In this document: piece by piece, positions 1 to 7,637 of the stretch
How the letters are laid out: each line of letters opens with the position of its first letter
Numbering within the stretch: position 1 is the first letter of the stretch
From: Streptomyces sp. MMG1533
GTDB lineage: Bacteria; Actinomycetota; Actinomycetes; Streptomycetales; Streptomycetaceae
Direction of reading: 5' to 3'
DNA: 64,000 nucleotides
Assembly (NCBI RefSeq): GCF_001279775.1
Contig: NZ_LGDG01000225.1
Span: 62,001 to 126,000 of the forward strand
The notes under the pieces: generated by a model
Told to the model about the DNA's origin: nothing
Seen by the model: only the letters and a program-made list of their open reading frames with translations
The model's database searches: none
Program-made: the position numbers and the translations under genes

Positions 1-2
1 GC

Positions 3-404
3 TATCGCGGCACGCCCGTCGAGACGGCGGCCCGCCTGTTGCCGTGCCCCCTCGAATGGCACCCCGGCTACCGGCTCACCGTGGCTCAGCTGCGTCGGCA
101 CGCGGACTACCGGGGGCGGGAGTACGTGGAGCTGGGCGCGCGCATCGCCGAGGACGGCCGGATCGACCCGCGGATCATCGGCGACGCGGCCCGCACGGGA
201 CGGTACGAGCTGCAGGACCTGAAGATGGTGTGGCACACGCTGGCCCGCTTCGGGGCGCCGGAGGGGGCGGGCACCGCGTGCTCCGGCCGCGCGGCTGCTT
301 CCGGGACGGCGGACGCGGCTCATTCCGGCGCCGCGGCCCGTTCCCCGGACGCGGACACCGGCGTCGGCGGCCACACCCCGGCGGCCAGCACTCCCTGCGC
401 ATAG
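3..404 (+). CDS. C-terminal part of an unrecognised protein (5' end outside window)
   Basis: An open frame enters from the left edge and ends at a TAG at 402-404. The first 90 or so codons read like real protein, with conserved-looking blocks such as PCPLEWHPGYRLTVAQLRRH and LQDLKMVWHTLARFG. After about base 270 the product becomes low-complexity Ala/Gly/Ser/Thr. That low-complexity tail lies antisense to a LuxR-like remnant, so the original C-terminus has probably been lost or replaced. I do not recognise the family. The fragment continues upstream of the window, so the start and length cannot be given. Confidence 0.5.
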   Translation, partial: YRGTPVETAARLLPCPLEWHPGYRLTVAQLRRHADYRGREYVELGARIAEDGRIDPRIIGDAARTGRYELQDLKMVWHTLARFGAPEGAGTACSGRAAASGTADAAHSGAAARSPDADTGVGGHTPAASTPCA

Positions 405-442
405 GCCCGGGCGACCAGTTCCGTACGGTTCGCCGCGCCCGG
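320..442 (-). pseudogene. C-terminal remnant of a LuxR-type HTH regulator
   Basis: Read on the minus strand, this stretch gives a sequence starting GAANRTELVARAYAQGVL and ending at a TGA at 320-322. It resembles the last helix of LuxR/NarL-type DNA-binding domains, which typically read like LGxxNRTELVxxAYxxGL. Nothing of the rest of the helix-turn-helix domain is present upstream on this strand. The homology stops near 440, where the remnant of a P450 reductase begins on the other strand. I infer a deletion remnant. It is too short to be certain. Confidence 0.4.
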
Positions 443-730
443 CTCCGCCCGGCCTTCAGTGCCGCCCCGGAAGGCGGGGTGACCTTCGTGCAGCACCGGA
501 TCGCCGCCGAGGCCGAAGGGGAGGCCGAAGAGGTGGGGGAGCTGCTGGACGCGGGCGCCCGGGTGTACGTCTGCGGCGACGGCTCGCGGATGGCGCCCGG
601 CGTGCAAGACGCGTTCCGTACCCTGTACCGGGAGCGCACGCAGGGCGCCGACGAGTCGGCCGCCGAGCGCTGGCTCGACGAGCTGGTGGAGACCGGGCGT
701 TACGTCGAGGACGTGTACGCGGCCGGCTGA
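440..730 (+). pseudogene. C-terminal remnant of a CYP102-type P450 reductase
   Basis: From about base 440 the frame ending at TGA 728-730 matches the C-terminus of the self-sufficient P450 BM3 class (CYP102). It has a TFVQHRI block, then ARVYVCGDGSRMAPGVQDAF (the NADPH-binding end of the FNR-like reductase) and a final GRYVEDVYAAG. The P450 domain, the FMN domain and most of the FAD/NADPH domain are missing, because unrelated sequence precedes it. Only about 95 codons of a protein normally over 1000 residues long remain, and I see no start site, so this is most likely a dead fragment left by a deletion. Confidence 0.75.
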
Positions 731-747
731 CCGGAGGGAAGGGGCGG

Positions 748-1746
748 GTGCAGGTGGGGGACTCGACGCAATCGTGGGACCGGGCCCGGCGGGTCCTGGA
801 AGGGGCGCGCCTGCCCGCCGGCCGCCTCACCGGCGTCCGCCCGCTGACCGGGGGCACCTACAACACCGTCGAGGAACTCCTCCTCACGGACGGCAGCCGT
901 TACGTGCTGAAGGTCGCCCCGGCGCCGACCACGCCGGGCCTGCGGCACGAGAGCCGACTCCTGGTCTCCGAGGCGGAGTTCTACCGTGCGGCCGCCGAGG
1001 CCGGCGTACCGGCGCCGCACCTGGTGGCGCTCGGCGACGACACCGCCGTACCGCATCTGCTGATGACGGCCTGCCCGGGCGAACCGTGGAACGGCTCCCT
1101 GACGGAGTCCGAACGAGCTGCCCTGCGCCGGGAGTTGGGGCGTCAGGTGGCTCGTCTGCATGGTGTGACCGGCCCGGGCTTCGGCTATCCGTCGGGCGCG
1201 CTCGGGCCGCTCGCTCCCGACTGGCGGACCGCCTTCGGCGCCATGACCGAGGCGGTCCTGGACGACGCCCGCCGCTACCGGGCCCGGTTGCCCCGGCCCG
1301 TCGACGAGGTGGCGCGGACGATCGAAGCCGCCTTCCCCGCGCTCGACGAGGTCACCACCCCCTGCCTGGTCCACTTCGACCTGTGGCACGGGAACATCCT
1401 CCTGGACCGCCCGGCGGGGGAGGAGCCCCGCATCGGAGGTCTCATCGACGGGGAGCGGATGTTCTGGGGCGATCCCCTCGCCGACTTCGTCTCCCTGGCG
1501 CTGCTGGGGGACATCAAGAAGGACGAGGCGTTCCTCGCCGGCTACCGGGAAGCCGGCGGGCCGGCCGAGTTCGACACGCCGGCCCGGCTCCGCCTCGCCC
1601 TCTACCGCGTCTACCTCTACCTGATCATGCTCACCGAGACGATTCCGCGGGCGGTCGACGCCGAGAACGAGCGATGGGTCCAGGAGGCGGTCGCTCCGGA
1701 ACTCGTCGCGGCGCTGGAGGAGATCGGGGAGCTGGCCCCCCGCTAG
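748..1746 (+). CDS. Aminoglycoside phosphotransferase (APH)-family kinase
   Basis: This 332-residue protein has the APH/choline-kinase fold. An N-terminal lobe carries TGGTYNT and YVLKVAP (nucleotide-binding loop and lysine). The Brenner-type catalytic motif is LVHFDLWHGNILL, with the catalytic Asp and the following Asn, and then a metal-binding GLIDGERMFWGDPLADF. Members phosphorylate small hydroxylated substrates such as aminoglycosides, macrolides, sugars or homoserine, and this sequence does not reveal which. The GTG at 748 is supported by GGAGGGAAGG at 732-741. It lies only 17 bases after the P450-reductase remnant, and a ROK regulator follows. Resistance is possible but unproven. Confidence 0.85.
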   Translation: MQVGDSTQSWDRARRVLEGARLPAGRLTGVRPLTGGTYNTVEELLLTDGSRYVLKVAPAPTTPGLRHESRLLVSEAEFYRAAAEAGVPAPHLVALGDDTAVPHLLMTACPGEPWNGSLTESERAALRRELGRQVARLHGVTGPGFGYPSGALGPLAPDWRTAFGAMTEAVLDDARRYRARLPRPVDEVARTIEAAFPALDEVTTPCLVHFDLWHGNILLDRPAGEEPRIGGLIDGERMFWGDPLADFVSLALLGDIKKDEAFLAGYREAGGPAEFDTPARLRLALYRVYLYLIMLTETIPRAVDAENERWVQEAVAPELVAALEEIGELAPR

Positions 1747-1755
1747 TACCGAGCG

Positions 1756-1778
1756 CTTAGTTCAGGGCGTGAATTAAG
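1756..1778. promoter_or_regulatory. Predicted ROK operator (9-5-9 palindrome)
   Basis: CTTAGTTCA, five bases, then TGAATTAAG: the arms pair at 8 of 9 positions. It lies 73 bases upstream of the ROK regulator start. The same layout (CTTGATTTA-N5-TGAAATAAG) recurs at 11266-11288 in front of the GH16 glucanase gene. ROK regulators commonly bind AT-rich palindromes of this size, so this is inferred to be the autoregulatory site. Confidence 0.6.
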
Positions 1779-1851
1779 AAGGTGCGGAAAGTCGCGTCCG
1801 GTGGTCCCGCAGAGGTATGTTGCAGGTCGGGCAGGGTTCGGGAGGAGCCAC

Positions 1852-3141
1852 ATGGCGGGGCGCAACGGGCGTACGGTACGCGATCTGAGGCGGGCCAACC
1901 GCACGGCCGTGCTGCAACGGCTCTACTTCGACGGCCCCCTCAGCCGCTTCGAGCTCGGCCCGGCCACCGGGCTCAGCTCCGGCTCGGTCAGCAACGTCGT
2001 CGCCGACCTGGTCGCCGACGGCCTGGTCGAGGAGGCGGGCAGCGTCGACTCCGACGGCGGACGTCCCCGCACCCTCCTGCGCGTGGCGCCCGGCAGCGGC
2101 CACATGATCGGCGTCGACGTCGGCGAGACCCGGGTACGGATCGAGCTGTTCGACCTGACCCTCACCGAACTCGCCCGCACCGAACGGCCGTTGACACAGC
2201 AGCGCTACGACGTCGAGGTCATCGTCGGTCACATCCGGGACGGTGTCGCCGAGGTACTGGCCGAGTCGGGCATCGAGCCCGGACAACTCCTCGGCGTCGG
2301 CATCGGCGTCCCCGGCATCGTCGAACGCACTCCGGAGCGCGGTGCCGTGGTGCACGGGCAGACGATCGGATGGGACGCGGTGCCGCTCGAAGCGCTGCTG
2401 CGCACCGGAACCCAACTTCCCGACACCGTGCGGTACTTCATCGACAACGGCGCCAAGACCCTGGGCCAGGCCGAGATGTGGTTCGGCGGCGGACGCGGTG
2501 CCCGCAACGCCGTCGTGGTGCTCTTCGGCTCCGGCGTCGGCGCCTGCCTCGTCACGCCCGAGGCGGAGCACGGACGGGCGGTCGAGTGGGGGCATCTGAC
2601 GGTACGGGTCAGGGGGCGCCGGTGCCGGTGCGGTGCCCTCGGCTGCCTGGAGGCGTACGCGGGCGCCGAGTCCTTGCTGGAGCGCTGGCGCGAGGAGGGC
2701 GGACGGCCGCCGCGGGGCGCCGACGAGGAGACCGCGCTGACCGCGATGCTTGCCGCGGCCTACCCCGCCGAAGGCGGTGAAGCCGACCCCGTGGCCCTCG
2801 CCGTCCTGGAGGAGACCGCCGAGTACCTGGGCGCGGGCCTGTCCGACCTGATCAACCTCTTCCAGCCCGAGCGCATCCTCATCGGTGGCTGGGCCGGGCT
2901 CCAGCTGGGCGCGCGGTTCCTGCCCGCCGTACGCCGGCACGCGGTGTCGTACGCCCTGCGTCATCCGGCCGAGAAGGTGACCGTCGACCTCGGCCGGCTG
3001 GGGCCCGACGCGGTCACCGTCGGCGCCGCGATCCTCCCGCTCGCCGACTTCTTCGCACGCGGCGGCCGGCGCCCCGAACCGGCACCCGAGGGGCCCGCGC
3101 CCGCCTGGCGCACGGCCCTGGACGAGCGGGCGCCGCACTGA
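1852..3141 (+). CDS. ROK-family transcriptional regulator (NagC/XylR type)
   Basis: A 429-residue repressor with an N-terminal winged helix (residues ~1-75, ending VDSDGGRPR) and a C-terminal ROK sugar-kinase-like domain. The ROK zinc site is visible as RCRCGALGCLEAYAG, preceded by EWGHLTV, and a GVGIGVPGIV segment matches the ROK signature region. The start is set at ATG 1852 because GGGAGGAG lies at 1840-1847; an in-frame GTG at 1801 lacks such a site. ROK repressors usually release DNA on binding a sugar or sugar phosphate. A palindrome upstream and a matching one before a secreted GH16 glucanase suggest it controls polysaccharide use (inference). A small acidic gene follows. Confidence 0.88.
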   Translation: MAGRNGRTVRDLRRANRTAVLQRLYFDGPLSRFELGPATGLSSGSVSNVVADLVADGLVEEAGSVDSDGGRPRTLLRVAPGSGHMIGVDVGETRVRIELFDLTLTELARTERPLTQQRYDVEVIVGHIRDGVAEVLAESGIEPGQLLGVGIGVPGIVERTPERGAVVHGQTIGWDAVPLEALLRTGTQLPDTVRYFIDNGAKTLGQAEMWFGGGRGARNAVVVLFGSGVGACLVTPEAEHGRAVEWGHLTVRVRGRRCRCGALGCLEAYAGAESLLERWREEGGRPPRGADEETALTAMLAAAYPAEGGEADPVALAVLEETAEYLGAGLSDLINLFQPERILIGGWAGLQLGARFLPAVRRHAVSYALRHPAEKVTVDLGRLGPDAVTVGAAILPLADFFARGGRRPEPAPEGPAPAWRTALDERAPH

Positions 3142-3177
3142 CGTTTCGCTGGTCGTCGCGGAGGTACTCGCGTGGCG

Positions 3178-3209
3178 CCCGAACGACACGAAGCCCGAAC
3201 GACACGAAG
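3178..3209 (+). repeat. Perfect 16-bp tandem duplication
   Basis: CCCGAACGACACGAAG occurs twice back to back (3178-3193 and 3194-3209). The second copy runs into the GGGAG ribosome-binding site of the small gene at 3220. It looks like a recent slippage event in the leader. Confidence 0.9.
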
Positions 3210-3219
3210 GGAGTGCGCC

Positions 3220-3486
3220 GTGGCCGAGCACCGCGACGAAGGATCCGGCGAGAACGGGGTGGCCGTGCCCCGGGACCTCCCGGACCAGCAGGCCCATGAC
3301 GGCGAGGACCCCTGGGAGGTCGGCGCCGGTGGCGCGCAGGGCGACACCGTCGACGCCACGGACACCACCGAGGCCGAGCCCGACGACGTCCCCGACACGG
3401 ACGAGGCCGGCACGGGCAGGCAGGGCGCGCCGCGGTCGGGCGCGGTACACCCCGAGCACCCGGTACCGGACGAGCCGTCTGCCTGA
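3220..3486 (+). CDS. Small acidic hypothetical protein
   Basis: An 88-residue, highly acidic, hydrophilic protein without hydrophobic segments (it contains DGEDPWEVGAG and EAEPDDVPDTDEAG). I place the start at GTG 3220, preceded by GGGAG at 3209-3213; the longer reading from 3172 would use the duplicated leader repeat as coding sequence. Composition suggests a disordered cytoplasmic protein. No family is recognised and no function can be assigned. It sits 78 bases after the ROK regulator on the same strand and could share its transcript. Confidence 0.55.
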   Translation: MAEHRDEGSGENGVAVPRDLPDQQAHDGEDPWEVGAGGAQGDTVDATDTTEAEPDDVPDTDEAGTGRQGAPRSGAVHPEHPVPDEPSA

Positions 3487-3500
3487 GCCCGATCCCGCCG

Positions 3501-4529
3501 TCAGCCGACCTTCCGGCCCTCCATGGGCTCCGTCCCTGCTCCCGCCCCCTGCTGCATGCCCAGGAGGAACTCCTCGAGCACCTCCGGCGCCGTGTGATCC
3601 GGCTGCCAGCCGAGTTCCGTGCGGGCGCGGGTGCAGTCCATCAGGGGAAGCCTGAGGACCGCGTCGAAGAGGTGCGGGGAGGCGGGCAGCAGATGCAGGC
3701 CCCAGGCGGCGGCGATCGCCGAGCGGGCCGCGGTACGCGGCAGCCGTACGGGGCGGGCGCCGAGCATCTCGCCCAGCAGCTCCGCGTCGACGGGCGGTTC
3801 GCCCGCCAGGTTGAAGGCGCCGTTGACGTCGGTGCGCAGGGCGAGGTGGTACGCCTTGGCCGCGTCGTCGGTGTGCAGCGCCTGGACGCGCAGGCCCGGG
3901 ATGTCGGGAAGGAAGGGCAGCACGTCGGGCCGCGCCAGCGGGCCGGGCAGGAAGCGACCGCCGAAGATGCGGCGCTGCTCGCTCGCCGACTCCCGCTTGA
4001 AGAGGAAGGCGGGCCTCATCCGTACCACCCGGACATCCGGGTGGGCGCGCTCGAACGTGTCCAGGGCACGCTCCAGGTAGGCCTTCTCCCGGCAGTACGC
4101 GGCGTCCGGCCAGCCGTGCGTCGGCCAGGTCTCGTCCACGGCGTGGTCCTTCGGTCCCGGTGAGTACGCGCCGACGGACGACGCGTGCACCAGGGTCGGC
4201 ACGCCGGCCGTCGCCACTGCGTCGAACACCCGGATGGAACCGAGGACGTTCGTGCGCCAGGTCGTCGCCGGGTCGTGCGTCGGCTGGAACGCCCACGCCA
4301 GATGGACCACCGCGTCGGCGCCCTCGAACTCCTTGATCAGATCGGACCGGTCGGACGCGAGGTCCACCGTCGACCACTCCGTCTTCGGGGGCATCCACTC
4401 GGGGAGCCGGCGGGCCAGCCCCCGCACGGACTCGACCTTCGGGTCCTCGGAGAGGAGGCGTACCACGCTGGTGCCGACGTTCCCGGTGGCGCCGGTGACC
4501 ACGATTGTGCTGCCCGTTGCGCTGCTCAC
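3501..4529 (-). CDS. NAD-dependent epimerase/dehydratase (extended SDR)
   Basis: A 342-residue extended short-chain dehydrogenase. The N-terminal nucleotide loop is VVTGATGNVGTSVV (TGxxGxxG class), AVVHLAW follows beta-4, SSVGAYSPG precedes the active site, and the YxxxK-type position reads YCREKAYLE. Members act on nucleotide sugars or related carbonyl compounds using NAD(P). The substrate cannot be told here. GTG 4529 is preceded on the minus strand by GAGAGGAG. It is transcribed divergently from the VanX-like gene, with about 105 bases between the starts. Confidence 0.85.
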   Translation of the reverse strand: MSSATGSTIVVTGATGNVGTSVVRLLSEDPKVESVRGLARRLPEWMPPKTEWSTVDLASDRSDLIKEFEGADAVVHLAWAFQPTHDPATTWRTNVLGSIRVFDAVATAGVPTLVHASSVGAYSPGPKDHAVDETWPTHGWPDAAYCREKAYLERALDTFERAHPDVRVVRMRPAFLFKRESASEQRRIFGGRFLPGPLARPDVLPFLPDIPGLRVQALHTDDAAKAYHLALRTDVNGAFNLAGEPPVDAELLGEMLGARPVRLPRTAARSAIAAAWGLHLLPASPHLFDAVLRLPLMDCTRARTELGWQPDHTAPEVLEEFLLGMQQGAGAGTEPMEGRKVG

Positions 4530-4634
4530 TTTCGGCTCCTCTCGACCGCGGATCCGACGGGACCGCCCGAGTACCCGGGGACCGGCGATGCACGCGGCTC
4601 ACGCGGCCGCTTCCGGCCGCGAGACGATCAGGCC

Positions 4635-5291
4635 ATGAGTGAGATCATCCTGATGTCGGACCCCAGGGTCGCGGCCGTTCCCGTCGACGAGTGCGGTGAG
4701 CGCCTCGTGGACGTGAGCGGGTGCCTTCCGGTCGACGACCGCAAGCACAAGGACTCCCACGGCGCCGAGCTCCACCTGCGACAGGGCGTCCTCGACCGGC
4801 TCCTGCGTGCGCAGACCCTGTTGCCCGAGGGGCTGCGCCTGCTCTTCGTCGAGGGATACCGTCCGCCGGCCCTCCAGCGGTCCTACTTCGAGGAGTACGC
4901 GGACTCACTGCGCGCCGGGCACCCCGACTGGCCCGCCGACCGGATCCGCTCGGCGGCGAGCCGTTATGTGTCCCCGCCGGAGATCGCCCCGCACACCGCC
5001 GGTGCGGCCGTCGACCTGACGCTCGTCGACACCGAGGGCCGCGAACTCGACCTCGGCACCCCCATGAACGCCGGCCCCGAGCAGAGCGACGGAGCCTGCT
5101 ACACGGCGGCCGCCGGCATCTCCGACGAGGCCAGAGCCAACCGCGCCGTGCTCGGCGGGGCCATGAGCGTGGCCGGCCTCGTCAACTACCCCACCGAGTG
5201 GTGGCACTGGTCGTACGGAGACCGCTACTGGGCCCTGGCGACCGGCGCGCCCGCCGCGCTCTACGGGCCTCGGGAACCCGACGCCGATTAG
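4635..5291 (+). CDS. D-alanyl-D-alanine dipeptidase (peptidase M15D, VanX-like)
   Basis: A 218-residue zinc dipeptidase-like protein. It has the substrate-binding FVEGYRPP segment, the zinc-site motif PHTAGAAVDLTL (the M15D pattern SxHxxGxAxDxT, with Pro in place of the first Ser) and the catalytic EWWHW. VanX enzymes hydrolyse D-Ala-D-Ala, in resistance or in peptidoglycan recycling. No VanH or VanA homologue lies nearby, so a housekeeping or recycling role is more likely than glycopeptide resistance. The start ATG 4635 gives the usual family length. There is no secretion signal, so it is cytoplasmic. Confidence 0.87.
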   Translation: MSEIILMSDPRVAAVPVDECGERLVDVSGCLPVDDRKHKDSHGAELHLRQGVLDRLLRAQTLLPEGLRLLFVEGYRPPALQRSYFEEYADSLRAGHPDWPADRIRSAASRYVSPPEIAPHTAGAAVDLTLVDTEGRELDLGTPMNAGPEQSDGACYTAAAGISDEARANRAVLGGAMSVAGLVNYPTEWWHWSYGDRYWALATGAPAALYGPREPDAD

Positions 5292-5402
5292 CTATGGCTG
5301 GTCGGCGAAGGCGTTCACGCCCGTGCGCCGAGCCGACAGCTCCCACAGGCGTGCCGCCTGTTCCGGGTCGACGGCGTAGTCCTTGACGCCGGTGCGTTCA
5401 TT
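5292..5402 (-). pseudogene. C-terminal remnant of a short-chain dehydrogenase
   Basis: On the minus strand the last codons before the TAG at 5292-5294 read VDPEQAARLWELSARRTGV, the typical C-terminus of retinol-dehydrogenase-like SDRs (LWELSExLTGV). The match fades upstream near 5400 and no nucleotide-binding or active-site part exists. About 33 codons remain. The gene was evidently removed, leaving its tail beside the VanX-like gene. Confidence 0.6.
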
Positions 5403-5478
5403 CCCGGACGCCACGAATCGCAGTGCCCTCGAAGTCAAGCCCGTCCAGCGCAAACGTGTCCGGGGCCCGCATGGGAAA

Positions 5479-5511
5479 GCCCCGACCGGACGGGGGAATC
5501 ACGGTCGGGGC
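5479..5511. terminator. Hairpin, 10-bp stem (GCCCCGACCG / CGGTCGGGGC)
   Basis: Perfect 10-bp inverted repeat with a 13-base loop containing ACGGGGGAA, between convergent genes (VanX-like and FUSC). A hairpin with the same loop nonamer occurs at 35207-35237. It probably ends transcription from either side. Confidence 0.6.
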
Positions 5512-5698
5512 CGATCAGGTGTGGGCGCGGATGGCGGTCGCCTCTCGGCGAAAGGCTCCACAGGGCTTCAGCCGAACGATCGTCCCTGTGGGCAAAAGGT
5601 GAGGCCCGGGGACACTGTCCCATCCACACCCACGGCTTGTTCAACGGGCAACTACCCATGGATGTTCCATGGTCCGGCGCTCCGCGGGGTGATCCGTG
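5512..5698. other. Intergenic, no gene seen
   Basis: Between the hairpin and the FUSC stop I see no convincing ORF. The stretch is less GC-rich than its neighbours and contains CCATGG twice, six bases apart, near 5660. With the SDR remnant it makes a ~400-base convergent spacer that looks like debris of a deletion. Confidence 0.5.
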
Positions 5699-6892
5699 TC
5701 ACGGTCTGCGGGTGCGCGGGACGGCCTCGTCCCAGAGGTTCTCCGCCTGCAGCAGCAGGGTTCCCAGGACGACCGTACGAGTGTGGTCCTGGGCGGCGTG
5801 CTCCCGCAGCCCGTTCCGCAGGTGCTCGTGCAGTTCGTGCATCGCCTCCTCGGTCGCGTCGGCCGAGCGCGCCTCCTCGCGGGCGCCCAGCAGACGGCGG
5901 CTCTCCGCGTGGCAGGCGTCCCCGATCAGCTCCAGGAGACGGGCGTACGAGCACAGCGCCGGGCCGTCGGGCGAAGCAGGCGTGCGGTCGCCGTCGGCCG
6001 CCACCGCGAGGGCCCTGGTCAGTGCCCTGATGTGCCCGGTGATACGGCTCCAGCGCTCGTCCTCCTCGGTGGGCGGAACGGTGGGCGGAACGGTCGGCGG
6101 GACCCGGTGGAGGGCCCGCAGCGGGCGGGAGGTGAAGCGCAGGCTCTCCCGGCTCCAGCGGCGGGCCGACCGCAGCGCGTCCAGCCGCCGCTCCAGCCGT
6201 GTCGAGGCACTCGACCAGCCGGCGGCGGACTGAGCGTCCCACTCGTTCTCCCGCAGATCACCGGCGACGGTGTGCAGCACGTCGCCCGCCTCCCCGGCGA
6301 GCGCCGCGAGGTTCTCCCGTACGTCGCGCAGATGGATCGGCGGCAGCACGAGCGCGTTGACCGCGACCCCGATGACCGCGCCCAGCGCCGCCTGTCCCAC
6401 CCGGTGACCGACCGCCGACGCCGTGACCGTGCCGGAGGCGAGGGTGAACACCGCGGTGGTCGCAGCGTAGATGCCCTGGTCGCCGAAGCGGGGCCAGTTC
6501 GAGAGCAGCATCAGCACGGGTACGGACAGCGCCAGCGCGCCCAGTGTGTCGCCGGTGAGCCACTGTGCCGCCGACGCCAGCAGCGTCCCGGCGCAGATCG
6601 CCGTGAACTGCTGCGCGGCCTGTCTGAGCGAGCTGTAGACGGTGGCCTGCACCAGCACCAGCGCCACCCAGGGTGCCATCAGGGCCATCGGGTCGGCCAG
6701 CCAGTCACTCGCCACGAACCAGGCGAGCAGCGCCGCCGCGGCGGCCTTCAACGACTGCACCAGCAGATCGCGTTCCCGCCCGGGGCCCCGCCAGGCGGCC
6801 AGGCCGGCCCGGCCGACGGCGTGCACCTCGCGCCGCGCGGCGTCGGCCGGGCGGGCGGCGCGCACTCGTCCCGTATCTGTCACATGGATCAT
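5699..6892 (-). CDS. FUSC-family membrane protein (aromatic acid exporter-like)
   Basis: A 397-residue protein. Its N-terminal half (about residues 45-190) has about five hydrophobic segments, such as ALLAWFVASDWLADPMALMA and AALGAVIGVAVNALVLPP, and its C-terminal half is a soluble helical domain. This is the FUSC/ArAE arrangement of efflux proteins for aromatic acids. Near residue 265 a VPPT motif is repeated by a 12-base tandem duplication (6069-6092 plus a partial third copy). ATG 6892 has no clear Shine-Dalgarno site, and GTG 6883 is an alternative. The substrate is unknown. Confidence 0.75.
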   Translation of the reverse strand: MIHVTDTGRVRAARPADAARREVHAVGRAGLAAWRGPGRERDLLVQSLKAAAAALLAWFVASDWLADPMALMAPWVALVLVQATVYSSLRQAAQQFTAICAGTLLASAAQWLTGDTLGALALSVPVLMLLSNWPRFGDQGIYAATTAVFTLASGTVTASAVGHRVGQAALGAVIGVAVNALVLPPIHLRDVRENLAALAGEAGDVLHTVAGDLRENEWDAQSAAGWSSASTRLERRLDALRSARRWSRESLRFTSRPLRALHRVPPTVPPTVPPTEEDERWSRITGHIRALTRALAVAADGDRTPASPDGPALCSYARLLELIGDACHAESRRLLGAREEARSADATEEAMHELHEHLRNGLREHAAQDHTRTVVLGTLLLQAENLWDEAVPRTRRP

Positions 6893-6938
6893 GCACGGCG
6901 GGTATCCGCACGGCGCCGCCCCTCACCCCGGGGGCAGC

Positions 6939-7595
6939 TCACCCCAAGGGACTCTCCGCCAACGACGCCAGCAGCTCGGCCGGATCGGCGTAGATCGCCG
7001 TCGCCCCCGCCTCCTCCAGGTCCGCGCGCGGAATGCCGCCGCACAGGACGCCCACGCAGCGCACCCCGGCCCTGGTGCCCGCGCGCATGTCCCAGACCGT
7101 GTCGCCGACGAACACGGCCCGCTCGGCGGGTACTTCGGCCAGTTCCAGGGCGTGTTCGACGGGTTCGGGCGCGGGCTTGCCCTTCTCGACGTCGTCGGCG
7201 CTCGCGGTGGCGGCGATCGCGTCGTCCGCGCCGATCGCCCGCCGCAGGGCGTCGAGTTCCGCGCCGCTCGCGGAGGTCGCCAGCACCACCCGCCAGCCCC
7301 GCAGGTCCAGGCGCCGCAGCAGCCGTCCGGCGTCCTGGAGTGCGGGCAGCCGGTCGAAGTACTGGCCGTACAGGGCCTTGTGGGCGGCGCTCAGTTCCGC
7401 GTCCCGGTCCTTGTTCCGGTCGTCGCCGAGCAGATGGGCGACGAGGTCGTCCGAGCCGAGGCCCACGGCCCGGTGGATGGCGTGCATCGGCACCCGGTGG
7501 CCCGCCTGCCGGAACGCCTCCCACCAGGTCGTCACATGCAGGTGATTGGTGTCGACGAGGGTCCCGTCGACGTCGAACACGGCCGCCCGTTCCAT
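6939..7595 (-). CDS. HAD-family phosphatase
   Basis: A 218-residue HAD hydrolase. Motif I is FDVDGT (nucleophile Asp8, acid Asp10), motif II is LATSAS, the motif III lysine is in KGKPAP, and motif IV is VFVGDTVWDM. The helical cap between motifs I and II is of the beta-phosphoglucomutase/phosphoglycolate phosphatase subclass. It dephosphorylates a small metabolite that cannot be identified from sequence. ATG 7595 follows AGGAAGGACG on the minus strand. It lies between the PHP protein gene and the FUSC gene in the same direction, with gaps of 42 and 46 bases, so the three may be co-transcribed. Confidence 0.88.
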   Translation of the reverse strand: MERAAVFDVDGTLVDTNHLHVTTWWEAFRQAGHRVPMHAIHRAVGLGSDDLVAHLLGDDRNKDRDAELSAAHKALYGQYFDRLPALQDAGRLLRRLDLRGWRVVLATSASGAELDALRRAIGADDAIAATASADDVEKGKPAPEPVEHALELAEVPAERAVFVGDTVWDMRAGTRAGVRCVGVLCGGIPRADLEEAGATAIYADPAELLASLAESPLG

Positions 7596-7637
7596 TCGCC
7601 CGTCCTTCCTGTGCTCTCCCGGCGCACGAGTACCACG

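Noticed and set aside
1774..4602. 942-codon minus-strand ORF opposite the ROK and epimerase genes
   Set aside because: It lies mostly antisense to clear genes and its product is Arg/Gly/Ala-rich low complexity, the usual shadow of high GC3 DNA. Only the epimerase, read in another frame of that strand, is real.
4635..5291. Vancomycin-resistance cluster (VanX-like here, VanZ-like at 11.4 kb)
   Set aside because: The two genes are 6 kb apart and there is no vanH, vanA or vanRS, so they are unlikely to form a glycopeptide-resistance set.
6069..6101. 12-base repeats in the FUSC gene as a regulatory repeat
   Set aside because: They are in frame and encode VPPT copies; simple coding expansion explains them.
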